From Emydura subglobosa (lineage: Eukaryota; Chordata; Testudines; Chelidae), in NCBI GenBank assembly GCA_007922225.1, contig ML679961.1, positions 77,490,798 through 77,554,797 of the forward strand: a DNA stretch of 64,000 bases. The letters run 5' to 3'. The stretch's first letter is position 1. Every line of letters begins with the position of its first letter. The translations under genes were made by a program, and so were the position numbers. This document shows positions 1-11,133 of this stretch, in pieces. Under the pieces are notes generated by a model. It did not search any database. It was not told where the DNA came from and saw only the letters and a program-made list of their open reading frames with translations.

Positions 1-1371
1 ACTAACTTCACTTGGAGTTGAGCCTGTAAATGGGTATGGAACTGAATCCTAGTTGTGTAGTGCCAAATCACAAGTCATGTAAATAGTCCTTACTGCAATG
101 GGATTACTTGTGTGAATGAAGGCTACTAGCATTCATATGTGATTACCACTCCAACTGCACAATACAATGCTATCTCAAAACATCTAGAACATGTGCATCT
201 GGATTTTTCTTTGAAGAAAAGAAATGAGATGATTCAGTTGGAAAGAATGTGTAACTTGCTCATTAATGCAATTTCTCTCCTTTTTGTGATCTCCGCTTCT
301 TTTGCTTGGATGTGCATTTCCCAGTTTCTGAGCTTCAGTGTAGTCCTGTATGCACAAGACTTAGTCTGGTGAACAGATTTTGTGCAATTTGAACAAGGAA
401 GTCAAATTTTTTATTACAGAACCCATGATGTTTGGGGGTGTAACTGCCAAATAAGATTCCTAACACTTCCATTTTCACAGTAGTGCATTGGATTTTAGCC
501 ATGCATTTTCCATTGAATGAATGGAAATCATGTGGCTAAATGCCTCCATCACTGCTAGGAAAATTTAAGAGTAAAGTAAGTGTAATACTTCCAAAATGGT
601 GTGTATACAAAATCAGTTACTGATAATGGGTTTTATGCATATGCCTACTTTATTCTACTCATTGCTAATTGATCTTTCACCTACTCTTACTTACTAAAAT
701 TATGTAAACAGCAGACTCTTTTTTCATGTTTTTGTTCATAAAATAATCTAACTGCTGTTGTAGATGCAATATCTCCAACCATAGGCTTGGCAGGCCAAAA
801 TGAAAGGCAGGCTAACTTAAAAAAAATCCTTTCATCTAGCTATTCAGCACTTTCTCTGATAGCAAGGGGAGCATTCTGAAAAATTGTGAAATGCAAATTA
901 TAATGCCTTGTATTAGAGGTAGGCATAGTACCGCTAATATTGCTTCAATTATTAATCCACCTTACAAGTCTTCAGTGAGCAAGCCTTCCTCTCTCAATGG
1001 GACTAACTGTTGAGAACATTACAAATACTACAAACACCTACATATTTGTACAAAGATAACCCCATGTTAATGCTGCAAGATTCTTTTTTTAATCCCCTGT
1101 TATTTATAAAAGTATGAATCATTAACAGTTATTTTTGAGATGGAGAAATGTAGCCTACTAATGTAATTTAAAATGCTGTTATTTTAAGCAATAACAAAGG
1201 CAGCAAAGTCTTACGTTCTTTTTAATACCGAATGTCATAATAGCAGGAAAAGGATGGTGAAGTACTTAGGAACCTAACCTATGGCTTTTTTTTTTTTTTT
1301 TTTTTTAAATCGTGCTTGCTGATGTGCCCTTTGAGTTTCTTTTCTCTTGGATGAAACCTAGGCGGGAACAG
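1..1371. other. AT-rich non-coding DNA
   Basis: I see no exon, conserved motif or recognisable repeat here apart from a T-run at 1287-1307. The short open frames have no recognisable protein character. By position it is upstream or intronic DNA of SHANK2. Confidence 0.5.
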
Positions 1372-1735
1372 CAGATTCTTCTTCGAGTGATGGTCCCTGT
1401 ATGTATCCCATACGTGGGTACGCATGTGCGCCATGTGACCGAATCCATAAATTATTCAAAGCAGTGTCAGTTGACCCATACATGCACAGTAGCTCTCCTT
1501 GTGCTCCCAAGCAATGGTATAAGAGGCAGTGAGGGTTGATGCCTCTCCAGTTCCTTCTTACTGCCACATGGCCTGAGTCAGAATTGTGTTCTCCTTCACC
1601 TTGTTCCATGACTTAGAGCTATTTACAAATATTTTCTCTATACTAGTAAATTTGCAGTTAGTAGTTAAAGTTTTTAGTATACTATAGAGAGTTTCTTTCT
1701 CCCCAGTTTGGGAACTCCTCCCTAGCTCTGGGACT

Positions 1736-3912
1736 ATGTCCAGAGTCCCAGGATTCAAGAAGTGCAACCTCTGCCCTCGATCCTTCTACATCAGTGATGA
1801 ACATCAGCACGGCTGGTACTCCCTGGGTGAGGTGCATATTTCTATGAAGTGCAGTATCTGTTGCTTCTTCCCACCCAAAATTCAAGAAGCCTAGGAGCTT
1901 TGCTTGTGAAAGCACCTGATGGAGAAGGCTCAGGCCCCTCTCCAGTTTGGACCAGAGAGACCACCTTGTACTTCAGCTTCAACTGACCAGCAGTGACCTT
2001 GGACTGAAGCCCTAAAAATCTAAGCCCAAGGACTGTTCTTCCAGGGTTCCTCAAGAGAGTAGAGCGTGCTTTTATGGGCTCATTGATGACTGTCCATTAG
2101 AAATGCACTTCTTCCTCGAGCCTGACCAGGTCAAGTGAGACATCACGTATAGAAACTAAGGAACCAGCTCTGATTAAGATCCCCAGATTAGAGGGCAAGA
2201 TTTGTAAAAAGGAAGAGCGGTCATTTTGGTACTAACATGTAAGGATAGATATTTGCTGGTTCTGTCTACGATTGCTGGCCTGGATCCATCATCAGTACTG
2301 CCTCGTCTATCTAAAGATGATCTGGTCACTGCAGATGCACAGGGTCCAGCAGACTTAACTGTGGGAAGCATTTGGACACCAGGATGTACTAAGACTTATA
2401 TAACACCGGAAGATATATTTCTCCCTTATTCACAGTCATTGCTTCTTTCCCTCCTGAGAGATGTCCTTACTCTGAAGGAGGAGTCTACAACACTGTCCCA
2501 GGAGCTGTCTCATCTCCAACCAGCTGGCAGGAACGCCCTAGTACCAACAGCATCACTGTGACTGATGGAGTAGTTCTCAGACTCAGATGTATCAGAGAAG
2601 ATGGACACACCAATATCTCTGCAGAGGCAGTAAAGCCCTGATAGATAATTGAGGGGTTACATTTGTCATTCTGCTGGGTATGACACCCCTCCTCCCCACA
2701 TCTTCTGGGACAGCTGGTACTAATTTCCTTGCAACCTGTTGATCCTTCTTTCTGACCTTATTGGGGTCTGTGGAATCCTTATGGCAGATGTCTGGATCCC
2801 TCAAGAGTTGTACTGCTCCTCTCCCTCTCGCCAGCCGGTTCCTTTGGTGTACAAGGAGGAGGAGGAGGTGGAACTAGATTTGCAGATGCTGATGGGCACG
2901 TCTTCTTCATTCCCATATGAGGCAGTCACTCCTTCACCTTCACTGCCAGATGGCCACCTCCAGTACTAGGAACTGTTACATGGAGTTATCATTGACCTAC
3001 AGATCCCATTAAAGGAGATCCAGAACCCTCATCACCAGCCTCTGGCATCTTACAGCTGCAGGGACTGAGTAAGGGAGCCCTGCCCTTCAATGAGGCCATA
3101 CTACAACTGGCTGGAGCACTATGGCACAGTCAGGCATCCTGTACCCCTACATCAAAAAGGGCTGAGACACAATATTTTGTTCTTACTAAAGTGGCTGAAT
3201 TCTTTTTCTCCCATCCTGCCCCCAACTCACTGGTGGTTTAGACAGCTGTTGAAAGGGCTTGGTCACACTGTCAAAGGGCCACCCTGGCAGATAAAGGCTG
3301 TAAGAGACTGGACGTCCTAAAGAGGAAGGTCTCGCCCGCAGGCCTGCAATTTTATGTCACTATCAAGCGGTATTAGCAAAATATGATTTAAATAATTATT
3401 CTAGGCTTGAGGACTTCACTGACAAGCTTCCCAGAAGAAGACAGGAACCAATTTCAGTCCCTTCTAGAGAAGGGGAAGCCAGTGGCAAAAGTAGTCCTCC
3501 AGGCTGCAGTGGATGTGGCGGACACGGCTTCCAGAAGTTTGGCCATTGATTTAGTCATGAGGAGGGATTCCTGGCTGCAATCATCAGGGTTTTCTAGGGA
3601 GGTCCAAAATACCATGCAGGACCTCCCTTTTGATTAGTTGAATCTCTTCAGTGAGAAAATGGATGAGTCTCTGTGCTCACTAAAGAACTTGAGACCAACT
3701 CTGCATTTCCTCGGATATATACTTTGGCCCCCAGGAGGAAATACCAGAGGCAATTATATAGACAAAGGCCATCCCATTTTCTTGCACCTTATTACCAGCT
3801 CACAGTTGAGCCTCCTCACAAATGCAAAAAGATTCAGAGGCCTCACTTCTCAGCCTCCTCTCCTGCCGTAGCCACTACTCACTCTCAACCACCATCCAAG
3901 AGCCACTCTTGA
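1736..3912 (+). pseudogene. DIRS-1 gag remnant
   Basis: Broken reading frames cover the gag region. The N-terminal Cys-rich segment (1736-1891) has CxxC pairs (KKCNLC, MKCSIC) like those at the start of DIRS gag. The most conserved C-terminal segment is 3407-3637, with AVDVADTASRSLAIDLVMRR followed by DSWLQSSGFSREVQNTMQDL. The same segment occurs in DIRS-2 (GLPQVVQTTIQDLPFEG) and DIRS-3 (SSGLSRAVQNTMEDLPFEG), which ties the three copies together. Stops and frame changes interrupt it throughout, so no product is expected. Confidence 0.65.
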
Positions 3913-3959
3913 CATATTGGTCAACACCTGCGTACCACCACTGATGCCAACCATTCTGT

Positions 3960-4486
3960 TGCCTGTCATCTTTGGGTGCCATCTTACACTCTCCATATTT
4001 CCTATTCCCCCAAAAAGATGGAGGGTGGAGACCCATTCTGGACCTTTGGCAACTCAACATCTTTATTTGAAAGCTGAAATTCCAGATGATTATGTTAGCA
4101 TCTATAATCCCCTCCTTTCAGGGAGGTATGTGGTTTGCAACTCTCCACATGAAGGAGGTGTGTTTCCATGTGGACATTCACCCTGCCACACAGGAAGTTC
4201 CTGCATTTCATGGTAGGCCAGGAACACTTCCAGTTTCGAGCCCTCCTCTTTGGGCTGGCTACAGCACCGATTATTTACAAAGGTTTTCTCTGTGGTAGCA
4301 GTCCAGATGAGATGCCATGGCTATACAGTGGACGATTGGCTCCTGGTAGGCTGATCTCATCAGGGAGGTCAGATTGGTGACAAGGTTTTTCATGTAACTT
4401 TTAACAGCCCTACATGTCTGAATAAATGAAGAAAAGTCTGTTTTGTTACCCACAAGGTCAATAAACTTTACAGGGTCAAGGTTGGA
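3960..4486 (+). pseudogene. DIRS-1 reverse transcriptase remnant
   Basis: Three overlapping frames give parts of the DIRS RT: KAEIPDDYVSIYNPL, MWFATLHMKEVCFHVDIHPA (the D-[LM]-K-[DE]-A-Y-F-H-V block), VGQEHFQFRALLFGLATAPI, and EKSVLLPTRSINFTGSRLDS. The last corresponds to the EQKSTLVPMQRIEFIGAVL block of DIRS-2. The second catalytic block (YLDDW in the family) is represented only by a damaged PWLYSGRLAPGRLI stretch, so the aspartates are lost. The remnant ends exactly where the DIRS-2 terminal repeat starts. Confidence 0.65.
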
Positions 4487-4829
4487 TTCTTCTTTGAGTG
4501 CTTGCTCATGTCCATTCCAAGTACGTATGTGTGCACCTCATGCACAGCCTGCCGAAAAGCTTCCCCCCAGAGTACCCACAGTTTCGGCTGTGGAGCTCCA
4601 AGGCGCTCTATATAGGGCTCTGCCAACCTTCTCCTCCTCAGTTCCTTCTTACCACCCATGACAGTTGCTGGAACAACTAGTTTCTCTTTCTTTGCAAGCG
4701 ATTTTCTTTTGATTGTTTTTTTTGTTAGGTACCTGTAAATAGTTAAAGTAGTTAAGATTTAGTTGTTAGGACAGTACTGCCGATTAGCGGGTAGTTCCCA
4801 TTCTTCCCTCCCCAACCTGGGGTTGGGGC

Positions 4830-6775
4830 ATGCCTGGCTTCAAGCCTTTCAGGTCCTGCAAGAAGCCTATGCCCAGAGATGATCGGCATGCCTCCTGCCT
4901 TAAGTGCCTGGGAGACTCACACCAGTGGGAGCGTTGTAAAATTTTTTTCTGTCCAAGGCTCGATTTCTAGCTGGCAGCTGGTAACAAGTGGAGTGCCCCA
5001 GGGGTGGTCCTGGGCCCGGTTTTGTTCAACATCTTCATTAATGACCTGGAGGATGGGGTAGATTGCACCCTCAGCAAATTTGCAGATGTCACTAAGATAG
5101 GGGGAGTGGTTGATACCCTGGAATGTAGAGATAGGATACAGAGTGACCTAGACAAATTGGAGGATTGGGCCAAAAGAAATCTGATGAGGTTCAACAACGA
5201 CAAGTGCAGAGTCCTGCACTTAGGAAGAAAGAATTCCATGCACAGCTATAGACGGGCTAGGCAGCAGTTCTGCAGAAAAGGACCTGGGGTTACAATGGAG
5301 CAGAAGCTGGATATGAGTCAGCAGTGTGCCCTGGTAGCCAAAAAGGCTAATAGCATATTGGGCTGCATTAGTAGGAGCATTGCCAGCAGATCGAGGGAAG
5401 TGATTATTCCCTCTATTCGGCATTCGTGAGGCTTCATTTGGAGTATTACATCCAGTTTTGGGCCCCCCACTACAAAAAAGGATGTGGACAAGTTGGAGGG
5501 AGTCCAGCGGAGGACAACAAAAAGGATTAGGGGGCTGGAGCACAAGACTTATGGGGGAGGCTGAGGGAACTAGGCTTGTTTAGTCTGCAAAAGAGAAGAA
5601 TGAGGGGGGATTTGATAGAAGCCTTTAACTACCTGAAAGGGGGTTCCAGGGAGGATGGGGCTAGGCTGTTCTCAATGGTAGTAGATGACAGAACAAGGAG
5701 CAATGGTCTGAAGTTGCAGTGGGGGAGGTCTAGGTTGGATACTAGGAAAAAGTTTTTCACTAGGAGGGTGGTGAAGCACTGGAATAGATTGCCTAGGGAG
5801 GTTGTGGAATCTCCATCTTTAGAGGTTTTTAAACTGAGGCTTGACAAAGCCCTGGCTGGGATGATTTAGCTGAGGTTAGTCCTGCTGTGAGCAGGGGGTT
5901 GGACTAGATGACCTCCTGAGGTCCCTTCCAACTCTAATATTCTATGATTCTATGATTCTATGAAATACTTTCTGCCATCTAAAGGGCAGGAGCATTTTTA
6001 TACCTACCCCACATCAGGGTCTTTGGTGATCGCCGCCGCAAATAAAAGAGAGAAGCAAGGACAACAAGGGCCCACACCAAAGGCCAAGGACGCTAAAAAG
6101 TTGGATCTCTTCAGGTGGAAGATGTACTCCACCGGGAGGGCTCCAATGTTGGATCACGAATCAACAAGCGATTCTAAGTAGATATGCTTACAACTCCTGG
6201 GCATCAATGGACAAGCTTAAAGACCAAGTACAATCGGACTGCAAGTCTGAGTTCGCAGCCATGGTCAAAGAGAGCAAGGCAGTCTCAAAGGCTCTGCTCC
6301 AGTATGCTTTGGACACAGAGGACACGGCAGCCCACACTATGTCATCAGGGGTGCGGAGAAACTTGGCTGCAGGTCTCGGGCCTCCCGCAGGTGGTCCAAA
6401 CGACTATTCAGGACCTTCCATTTGAGGGATTGGCCTTGTTCTTGTCCCAGACAGACTCTAAGTTACAGAACCTGAAGGACTCAAGAGCCATTTTTAAATC
6501 CTTGGGGTTGCATACACCAGCAACTCAAAGGAAGCCATTTAAGCCGCAGCCCATGCCCCGCTTCTACCAGCCGAGACAGGACTACAGCCGTAGAAGGGGT
6601 AGAAATAACAGGAGGAATACCCCTCATTCTTCTAGCCAGAATCAGGGCCAGTCACGGCAGTCCTCGGGCCCAAAGAAAACCTTTAGAGGGTGCGCCCAAG
6701 GATGGCACACCAGTTGCTGGCACGGATCCAACCCACCCTTTGTTTCTAAACTTTTTTTATCTCATTTTTACTAAG
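4830..6775 (+). pseudogene. DIRS-2 gag, interrupted by CR1
   Basis: Gag begins at ATG 4830 with MPGFKPFRSCKKPMP and a zinc-knuckle-like CLKCLGDSHQWERCK, then is cut by the CR1 insertion. It resumes after 5963 with PSKGQEHFYTYPTSGSLVIA and AKKLDLFRWKMYSTG, then KLKDQVQSDCKSEFA, AVSKALLQYALDTEDTAAHT and DLPFEGLALFLSQTDSKLQN. A basic RRRGRNNRRN tail follows. At least two frameshifts separate these blocks. The middle part of gag expected between the zinc knuckle and PTSGSLV seems absent, so a deletion accompanied or preceded the CR1 insertion. Confidence 0.7.
4950..5962 (+). mobile_element. CR1 LINE, 5'-truncated, inserted in DIRS-2 gag
   Basis: CR1 is the dominant LINE of turtles, crocodilians and birds. 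This copy starts inside the RT domain ([69 protein letters not shown]) and runs to the C-terminal domain ([19 protein letters not shown]). Its 3' end has CCTGAGGTCCCTTCCAACTC and ATTCTATGATTCTATGATTC. The catalytic F-A-D-D block reads FADV, so the enzyme is inactive. Likely target duplication: AAATTTTTTTCTG (4938-4950) against AAATACTTTCTG (5963-5974), slightly diverged. Confidence 0.9.
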
Positions 6776-6884
6776 CATGGTCCCAGATCACATTGAATCA
6801 ATGGGTCTTGAGCACGGTAAAATTGGGATGCTCGCTCCAGTTTTCTTCCCTGCCTCCTTCCCCCTCCCATTTCCTTCCCCCTCC

Positions 6885-7537
6885 CGTATCTCATCAGGGA
6901 CCCCTCTCACGAGCATCTGCTTCTTCAAGAAGTGCAGTCACTTCTAATGTTAGGGGCAGTGGAAGAGGTCCCTCACGATCTGATCTTTCTCATCCTGAAG
7001 GCATAATGGGGTCTTTGTCATATTCTCGACCTGCGAAACCTCAACAGATTTGTGAAGAAGGTGAGATTCCGCATGGTCTCCCTGGCTTCCATCATTCCCT
7101 CTCTGGATCCGGGAGACCTGTGTGCTGCCCGCGACTTGAAAGACGCGTACTTTCATGTAGTCATTGTGCCAAGACACAGGAGATTTCTCCGCTTTGAACT
7201 TGCTCAGATGCATCTAGAGTTCATGGTCTTGACCTTTGATCTATTGGCAGCATCCCGGGTGTTTGCCAAAAACCTATAGGTGATTGTGGCCTTCTTGAGG
7301 AGGCAGAGGATTCAGGTGTTTCCCTACCTCAATGATTGGCTGGTCAAGGGACGCACCAGGGCGCAAGTGGAGGCGCACCTCATGGTGATAAGGACCACCT
7401 TTGACAGGCTGGGTCTTATGATCAGTGAGCAAAAGTCGACGCTGGTCCCCATGCAGAGAATAGAATTCATTGGAGCAGTGCTGGGCTCGGGACAGGCCAG
7501 AGCGTCTCTTTTCCAACCTCAATTCCTGGCCCTGTGA
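6885..7537 (+). pseudogene. DIRS-2 reverse transcriptase domain
   Basis: In two overlapping frames the DIRS RT is readable. It runs as VRFRMVSLASIIPSLDPGDL, CAARDLKDAYFHVVIVPRHR (first catalytic block, D in RDLKDAYFHV kept), FLRFELAQMHLEFMVLTFDL, then VAFLRRQRIQVFPYLNDWLV and SEQKSTLVPMQRIEFIGAVL. The second catalytic block reads YLNDWL where DIRS elements have YLDDWL, so one of the two catalytic aspartates is replaced by Asn. An in-frame TAG at 7277-7279 ends the first part. The enzyme is therefore dead in two ways. Confidence 0.75.
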
Positions 7538-7552
7538 GGCATGATACAGGAC

Positions 7553-8470
7553 TTAAAATGGTATCCTCTCACCACAGCTCAGAACTGCTTAAAACTGTTG
7601 GGGCATATGGCGGCATGCACTTATGTGGTTCAGCACGCGAGAATATGAAGGAGGCCACTGCAGGCCTGGTTAGCTACAGAGTATAGCCCAGCCCATGACA
7701 CCAGAGACAAGGTAGTGTCTCCGCCCCCTGAGGTCTTAGTATACTTGGACTGGTGGGGCGAGTCTCAACCAGTGTGTGCTGGACTTCCCTTCCTGTCACT
7801 CTAGCCATCTTTATGCCTGGTTATGGACGTGTCAGACATGGGTTGGGGGGCCTATCTAGGGGATCTCAAGACACAGGGCGTATGGACCCAGTCAGAATTG
7901 CTGCTCCATATCAATGTGAGAGAGCTAAGGGTTGTACGTCTAGCATGCAAAGCCTTTCAGAACCATCTAAGGGACAGCAAGGTTTTGGTCCTAACAGACA
8001 ATATGACAAAAGACAAACAAACAAGGTGGAGCTCACTCCTCTCCCCTATGCCAGGAAGCCCTCAGTCTGCATCACTTGTTCGATATACTTTGTGGCATCA
8101 TACCTACCAGGGTGCCAGAACGCATTGGCTGACAACCTCAGCAGGTCCTTCTTCACTCACGAGTGGTCAATTCGACTAGACATGTTAGCCAGTGTTTTCT
8201 GGCGGTGGGGCGTTCCCCAGGTGGACCTATTCACCACAAGGCTTAACAAGAAGTGCAGGGAGTTTTTCTCTTTTCAGAAGTACAGCCTGGGGTCCATTGC
8301 AGATGTCTTTCTCATTCCATGGACAGATGAGCTGTTCTGTGCCTTCCGCCTGACCCCTCTCATCCACAGGGTACTGGTGAAGATCTGGCAGGAGAGAGCC
8401 GCGATAATTCTAGTAGCCTGGCTTGGTTCTGTCAGCACTGGTTTACGACACTGCTCGATCTTTCTGTAGA
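7553..8470 (+). pseudogene. DIRS-2 RNase H and methyltransferase-like region
   Basis: At 7823-8000 one frame reads MDVSDMGWGAYLGDLKTQGV, WTQSELLLHINVRELRVVRL and DSKVLVLTDNMT. This is the RNase H fold of DIRS pol, with D...E...D acidic positions recognisable. In another frame 8165-8470 reads WSIRLDMLASVFWRWGVPQV, DLFTTRLNKKCREFFSFQKY and WTDELFCAFRLTPLIHRVLV. That is the segment DIRS elements carry between RNase H and the recombinase, where some members have a Dam-like methyltransferase domain. The change of frame between the two parts shows a frameshift near 8000-8160. Assigning the second part to a methyltransferase is by position only. Confidence 0.6.
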
Positions 8471-9619
8471 AACGCCAATTACACTGTCTCTTCTCCCAGA
8501 CCTAATCACTCAGGATCATGGCACACTGCGGCATCCCAGCCTCAACGTGCTGCACCTCCCGGCGTGGAACCTCCATGGTTGAACCTTAGGGAAGTAGCGT
8601 GTTCAGAGCAGGTCAGGGAGGTCCTCCTTGGTAGTAGGAAACCTTCCACTAGGACTACCTACCTAGCAAAGTGGAAATGGATTTTGGTTTGGGCAGCAGA
8701 AAAGAGAATCTGATGTCTAAGGCTGTCAATTCAGTCAATACTGGACTATTTGCTCCACCTAAAGCAGCAAGGCTTATCTGGTTCATCAATCAAGGTCCAT
8801 TTAGCAGCCATTTCAGCATTCCACCCTGCACAGGCGGGGTGCTCATTTTTCGCTAGCACCATGATTAAACGGTTTTTGAAAAAAGGGTTGGACAGACTGT
8901 ACCCACCAACACAAGCACCGGTGGCCCAATGGGACCTCAATCTTGTCCTCTCTAGGTTAACGGGTCCTCCATTTGAGCCCCTTGCGTCTTGTTCACTTCT
9001 CTACTTGTCCTGGGAGGTGGCCTTTCTGGTAGCCATAACATCGGCCAGACGGGTATCTGAGCTCAGAGCGCTGACTTTGGAGTCTCCCTACACGGTTTTC
9101 TTCAAGGATAAGGTCCAGCTTCACCCTCATCCAACCTTTCTGCCAAAGGTGCTCTCTCATTTCCATGTGAATCAGGACATTTTTCTCCCGGTTTTCTTCC
9201 TGAAGCCACACACTAATAGTAGGGAGCATAGGCTGTACTCTCTAGATGTCAGAAGGGCTTTAGCCTTTTACATTGAAAGGACCAAACCATTCAGGAAGAT
9301 GACGCAGCTGTTTGTAGTGGTAGCTGATGGAATGAAGGGGAAACTAGTTTAGTCTCAACACATCTCGTCTTGGATCACTTCCTGTATCAGGGAGTGTTAT
9401 GACCTGGCGAAAGTGCCCGCACCAACAATAACGGCTCATTCCACAAGAGCTCATGCATCTTCTGCAGCATTCCTGGTGCAGGTGCCGATTCAGGATACTT
9501 GCAAGGTAGCAACATGGTCCTCGATTCACACCTTCACAACACACTATGCTATTACTCAGCAGGCCAGGAATGATGCTGCTTTCGGAAGAGTAGTTCTGAA
9601 ATCTGTGAGAGCTTGAGTT
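8423..9619 (+). pseudogene. DIRS-2 tyrosine recombinase, nearly intact (two in-frame stops)
   Basis: A single frame runs from 8423 to 9616 with only two internal stops (TGA 8711-8713 and TAG 9350-9352). N-terminal core-binding part: TRTTYLAKWKWILVWA, LLHLKQQGLSGSSIKVHLAA. Middle: LDRLYPPTQAPVAQWDLNLV, LTGPPFEPL. Catalytic part: ITSARRVSELRALT (first Arg), SQHISSWITSCIRECYD, ITAHSTRAHASSAAFLVQVP (H-x-x-R) and ATWSSIHTFTTHYAI (His and nucleophile Tyr). All catalytic residues of the tyrosine-recombinase class are visible. This enzyme inserts the circular DIRS intermediate without a target duplication. It is the best preserved mobile-element protein in the window, although the stops make it non-functional. 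Confidence 0.8.
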
Positions 9620-9657
9620 CCGACCCCTCCTCCTGTGGTATGGCTTGGGAGTCACCT

Positions 9658-9751
9658 ACTTGGAATCGACATGAGCAAGCACTCAAAGAAGAAAAAACAG
9701 TTACTAACCTTCCGTAACTGTTGTTCTTTGAGATATCGTTGGTTCATGGAA
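9658..9751 (+). repeat. DIRS-2 internal complementary region
   Basis: Positions 9658-9694 are the inverse complement of the left terminus 4487-4523 (one mismatch). They are followed by an AACAGTTACTAACCTTCCG-type linker and a forward terminus-like TTGTTCTTTGAGAT. Back-to-back copies of the outer ends are a hallmark of DIRS elements and serve in forming the circular intermediate. Confidence 0.65.
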
Positions 9752-9967
9752 CTTCTAACAGTGTCTGCCCACATACTAATCAGAATCTGCCCATTCCTGA
9801 ATCTCCTAACTCAGTATGGTTCATCAAAGGCCTGATCAGGACCTTCCCACCAGTGCTTAAATCTACCCCTCAATGAGGCCGTACACTTGTCCTGTCCAAG
9901 CTCACTAGTCTGCCTTTCAAACCTTTGATGACTTCTACTATGGCATTTGGTAAAGACTTAGCTACTA
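9752..9967 (+). pseudogene. DIRS tyrosine recombinase fragment, probably the far side of DIRS-1
   Basis: One frame reads WFIKGLIRTFPPVLKSTP, a stop, then [17 protein letters not shown]. It aligns with the recombinase block of DIRS-2 (RFLKKGLDRLYPPTQAPVAQ, then DLNLVLSRLTGPPFEPL). It cannot belong to DIRS-2, whose own recombinase is complete just upstream. The simplest reading is that it continues DIRS-1, which breaks off at 4486, with its RNase H part lost. A CR1 copy cuts it at about 9968. Confidence 0.55.
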
Positions 9968-10712
9968 AGAATGCCATGGACTGCATTACATACAGACTGG
10001 GGACTGACTGTCTAAGCAGCAGTTCTGCAGAAAAGGACCTGGTGGTTATAGTGGACAAGAAGCTGGATATGAGTCAACAGTGTGCCCTTATTGCCAAAAA
10101 GGCTAACGACATATTGGGCTGCATTAGTAGGATCATTGCCAGCAGATCAAAAGAAGTGATTATTCCCCTCTATTCGGCACTGGTGAGGCCACATTTGGAG
10201 TATTGTGTCTAGTTTTGGATCCCCCACTACAGAAGGATATGGAGAAATTGGAGAGAGCCCAGTGGAGGGCAACGAAAACGATTAGGGGCTCTGGGACACA
10301 TGACTTATGAGGAGAGGCTGAGGGAACTGGTCTTCTTTAGTCTGCAGAAGAGAAGAATGAGGGGGAATTTGATATCAGCCTTCAATTACTTGAAGGGGGG
10401 TTCCAAAGAGGATGGAGCTAGGCTGTTCTCAGTTATGGCAGATGACAGAACAGGAGCAATGGTCTCAAGTTGTAGTGGGGGAAGTCTAGGTTGGATATTA
10501 GGAAAATCTTTTTCACTAGGAGGGTGGTGAAACACTGGAATAGGTTACCTAGGGAGGTGGTGGAATCTCCATATTTAGAGGTTTTTAGGGCCCAGCTTGA
10601 CAAAGCCCTGACTGGGATGATTTAGTTGGAGTTGGTCCTGCTTTGAGCAGGGCATCGGACTAGATGACCTCCTGAGGTCCCTTCCAACCGTAATCTTCTA
10701 TGATTCTGTGAT
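9968..10712 (+). mobile_element. CR1 LINE, 3' fragment (plus strand)
   Basis: The fragment begins in the RT C-terminal part ([40 protein letters not shown]) and runs through [20 protein letters not shown] to the CR1 3' end (ACCTCCTGAGGTCCCTTCCA, TTCTATGATTCTGTGA). It carries frameshifts. It is the same subfamily as the copies at 4950 and 11134. Confidence 0.85.
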
Positions 10713-11133
10713 AATGCCTCCTTCATGCCCAAGTGGGCCATGGAAAATTTCAGTTTTGCAAAACGAGTTTTTTGTTTGGGTTTTTTTTTTTTTTTTGAAA
10801 ATCATTCCAATCATTTTTTTAATCAGCTTTAACTATATGGCTTGCTTTCAGCCCCTAGGTAGGCATTTATTTTTGCCTACTCTGCACTCTTACCACTGAA
10901 AGTTCTCATATAAAGAGCTCATTTGCATGTACTCCTAGGCAGTCAGACATCCCAAGAGATTTGAATGGGATAGACGCTTTGTTTCTCTCTATCATGGATT
11001 TACATATGTTAGTACATTAGCAAATTGGTACATATGATTGCATATGCAAAAATGTACACTTTCATAGGGTTTGAAAATCAGTCTCTGAAAGGCCTTAGCT
11101 GGTTACTCCGGGATGGAAGGGATAAGAAATATT
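10713..11133. other. AT-rich spacer between two CR1 copies
   Basis: There is a T-run near 10780 and nothing else recognisable. Confidence 0.4.

Larger units (their letters stand above)
1372..4486 (+). mobile_element. DIRS-1: degenerate DIRS retrotransposon, 5' part (left terminal repeat, gag, RT)
   Basis: DIRS elements are retrotransposons that integrate with a tyrosine recombinase and carry inverted terminal repeats. The left end has the family motif TTCTTCTTCGAGTG (1376-1389). A gag-like zinc-knuckle region starts at ATG 1736 (VPGFKKCNLCPRSFY, later MKCSICCFF). Central and C-terminal gag pieces lie at 2226-2561 and 3407-3912 (SWLQSSGFSREVQNTMQDLP). RT pieces run from about 3960 to 4486 (FATLHMKEVCFHVDIHPAT; VGQEHFQFRALLFGLATAP; EKSVLLPTRSINFTGSRL). 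Many frameshifts and stops show it is dead. It stops abruptly at the RT/RNase H border, where DIRS-2 begins. A matching recombinase fragment lies beyond DIRS-2. Confidence 0.8.
4487..9751 (+). mobile_element. DIRS-2: younger DIRS retrotransposon, lacking its right inverted repeat
   Basis: The left terminus 4487-4523 recurs in inverse complement at 9658-9694 with 36 of 37 positions matching. This is followed by a linker and a forward GTTCTTTGAGAT motif, which is the layout of a DIRS internal complementary region. Between them are gag (from ATG 4830), RT, RNase H, a methyltransferase-like region and a tyrosine recombinase, in the usual DIRS order. A CR1 LINE sits inside gag (about 4950-5962). 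After about 9751 the sequence changes to recombinase sequence of another DIRS copy, so the distal right repeat is missing. No target duplication is expected for this class. The element is better preserved than DIRS-1 but carries several stops. Confidence 0.82.
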
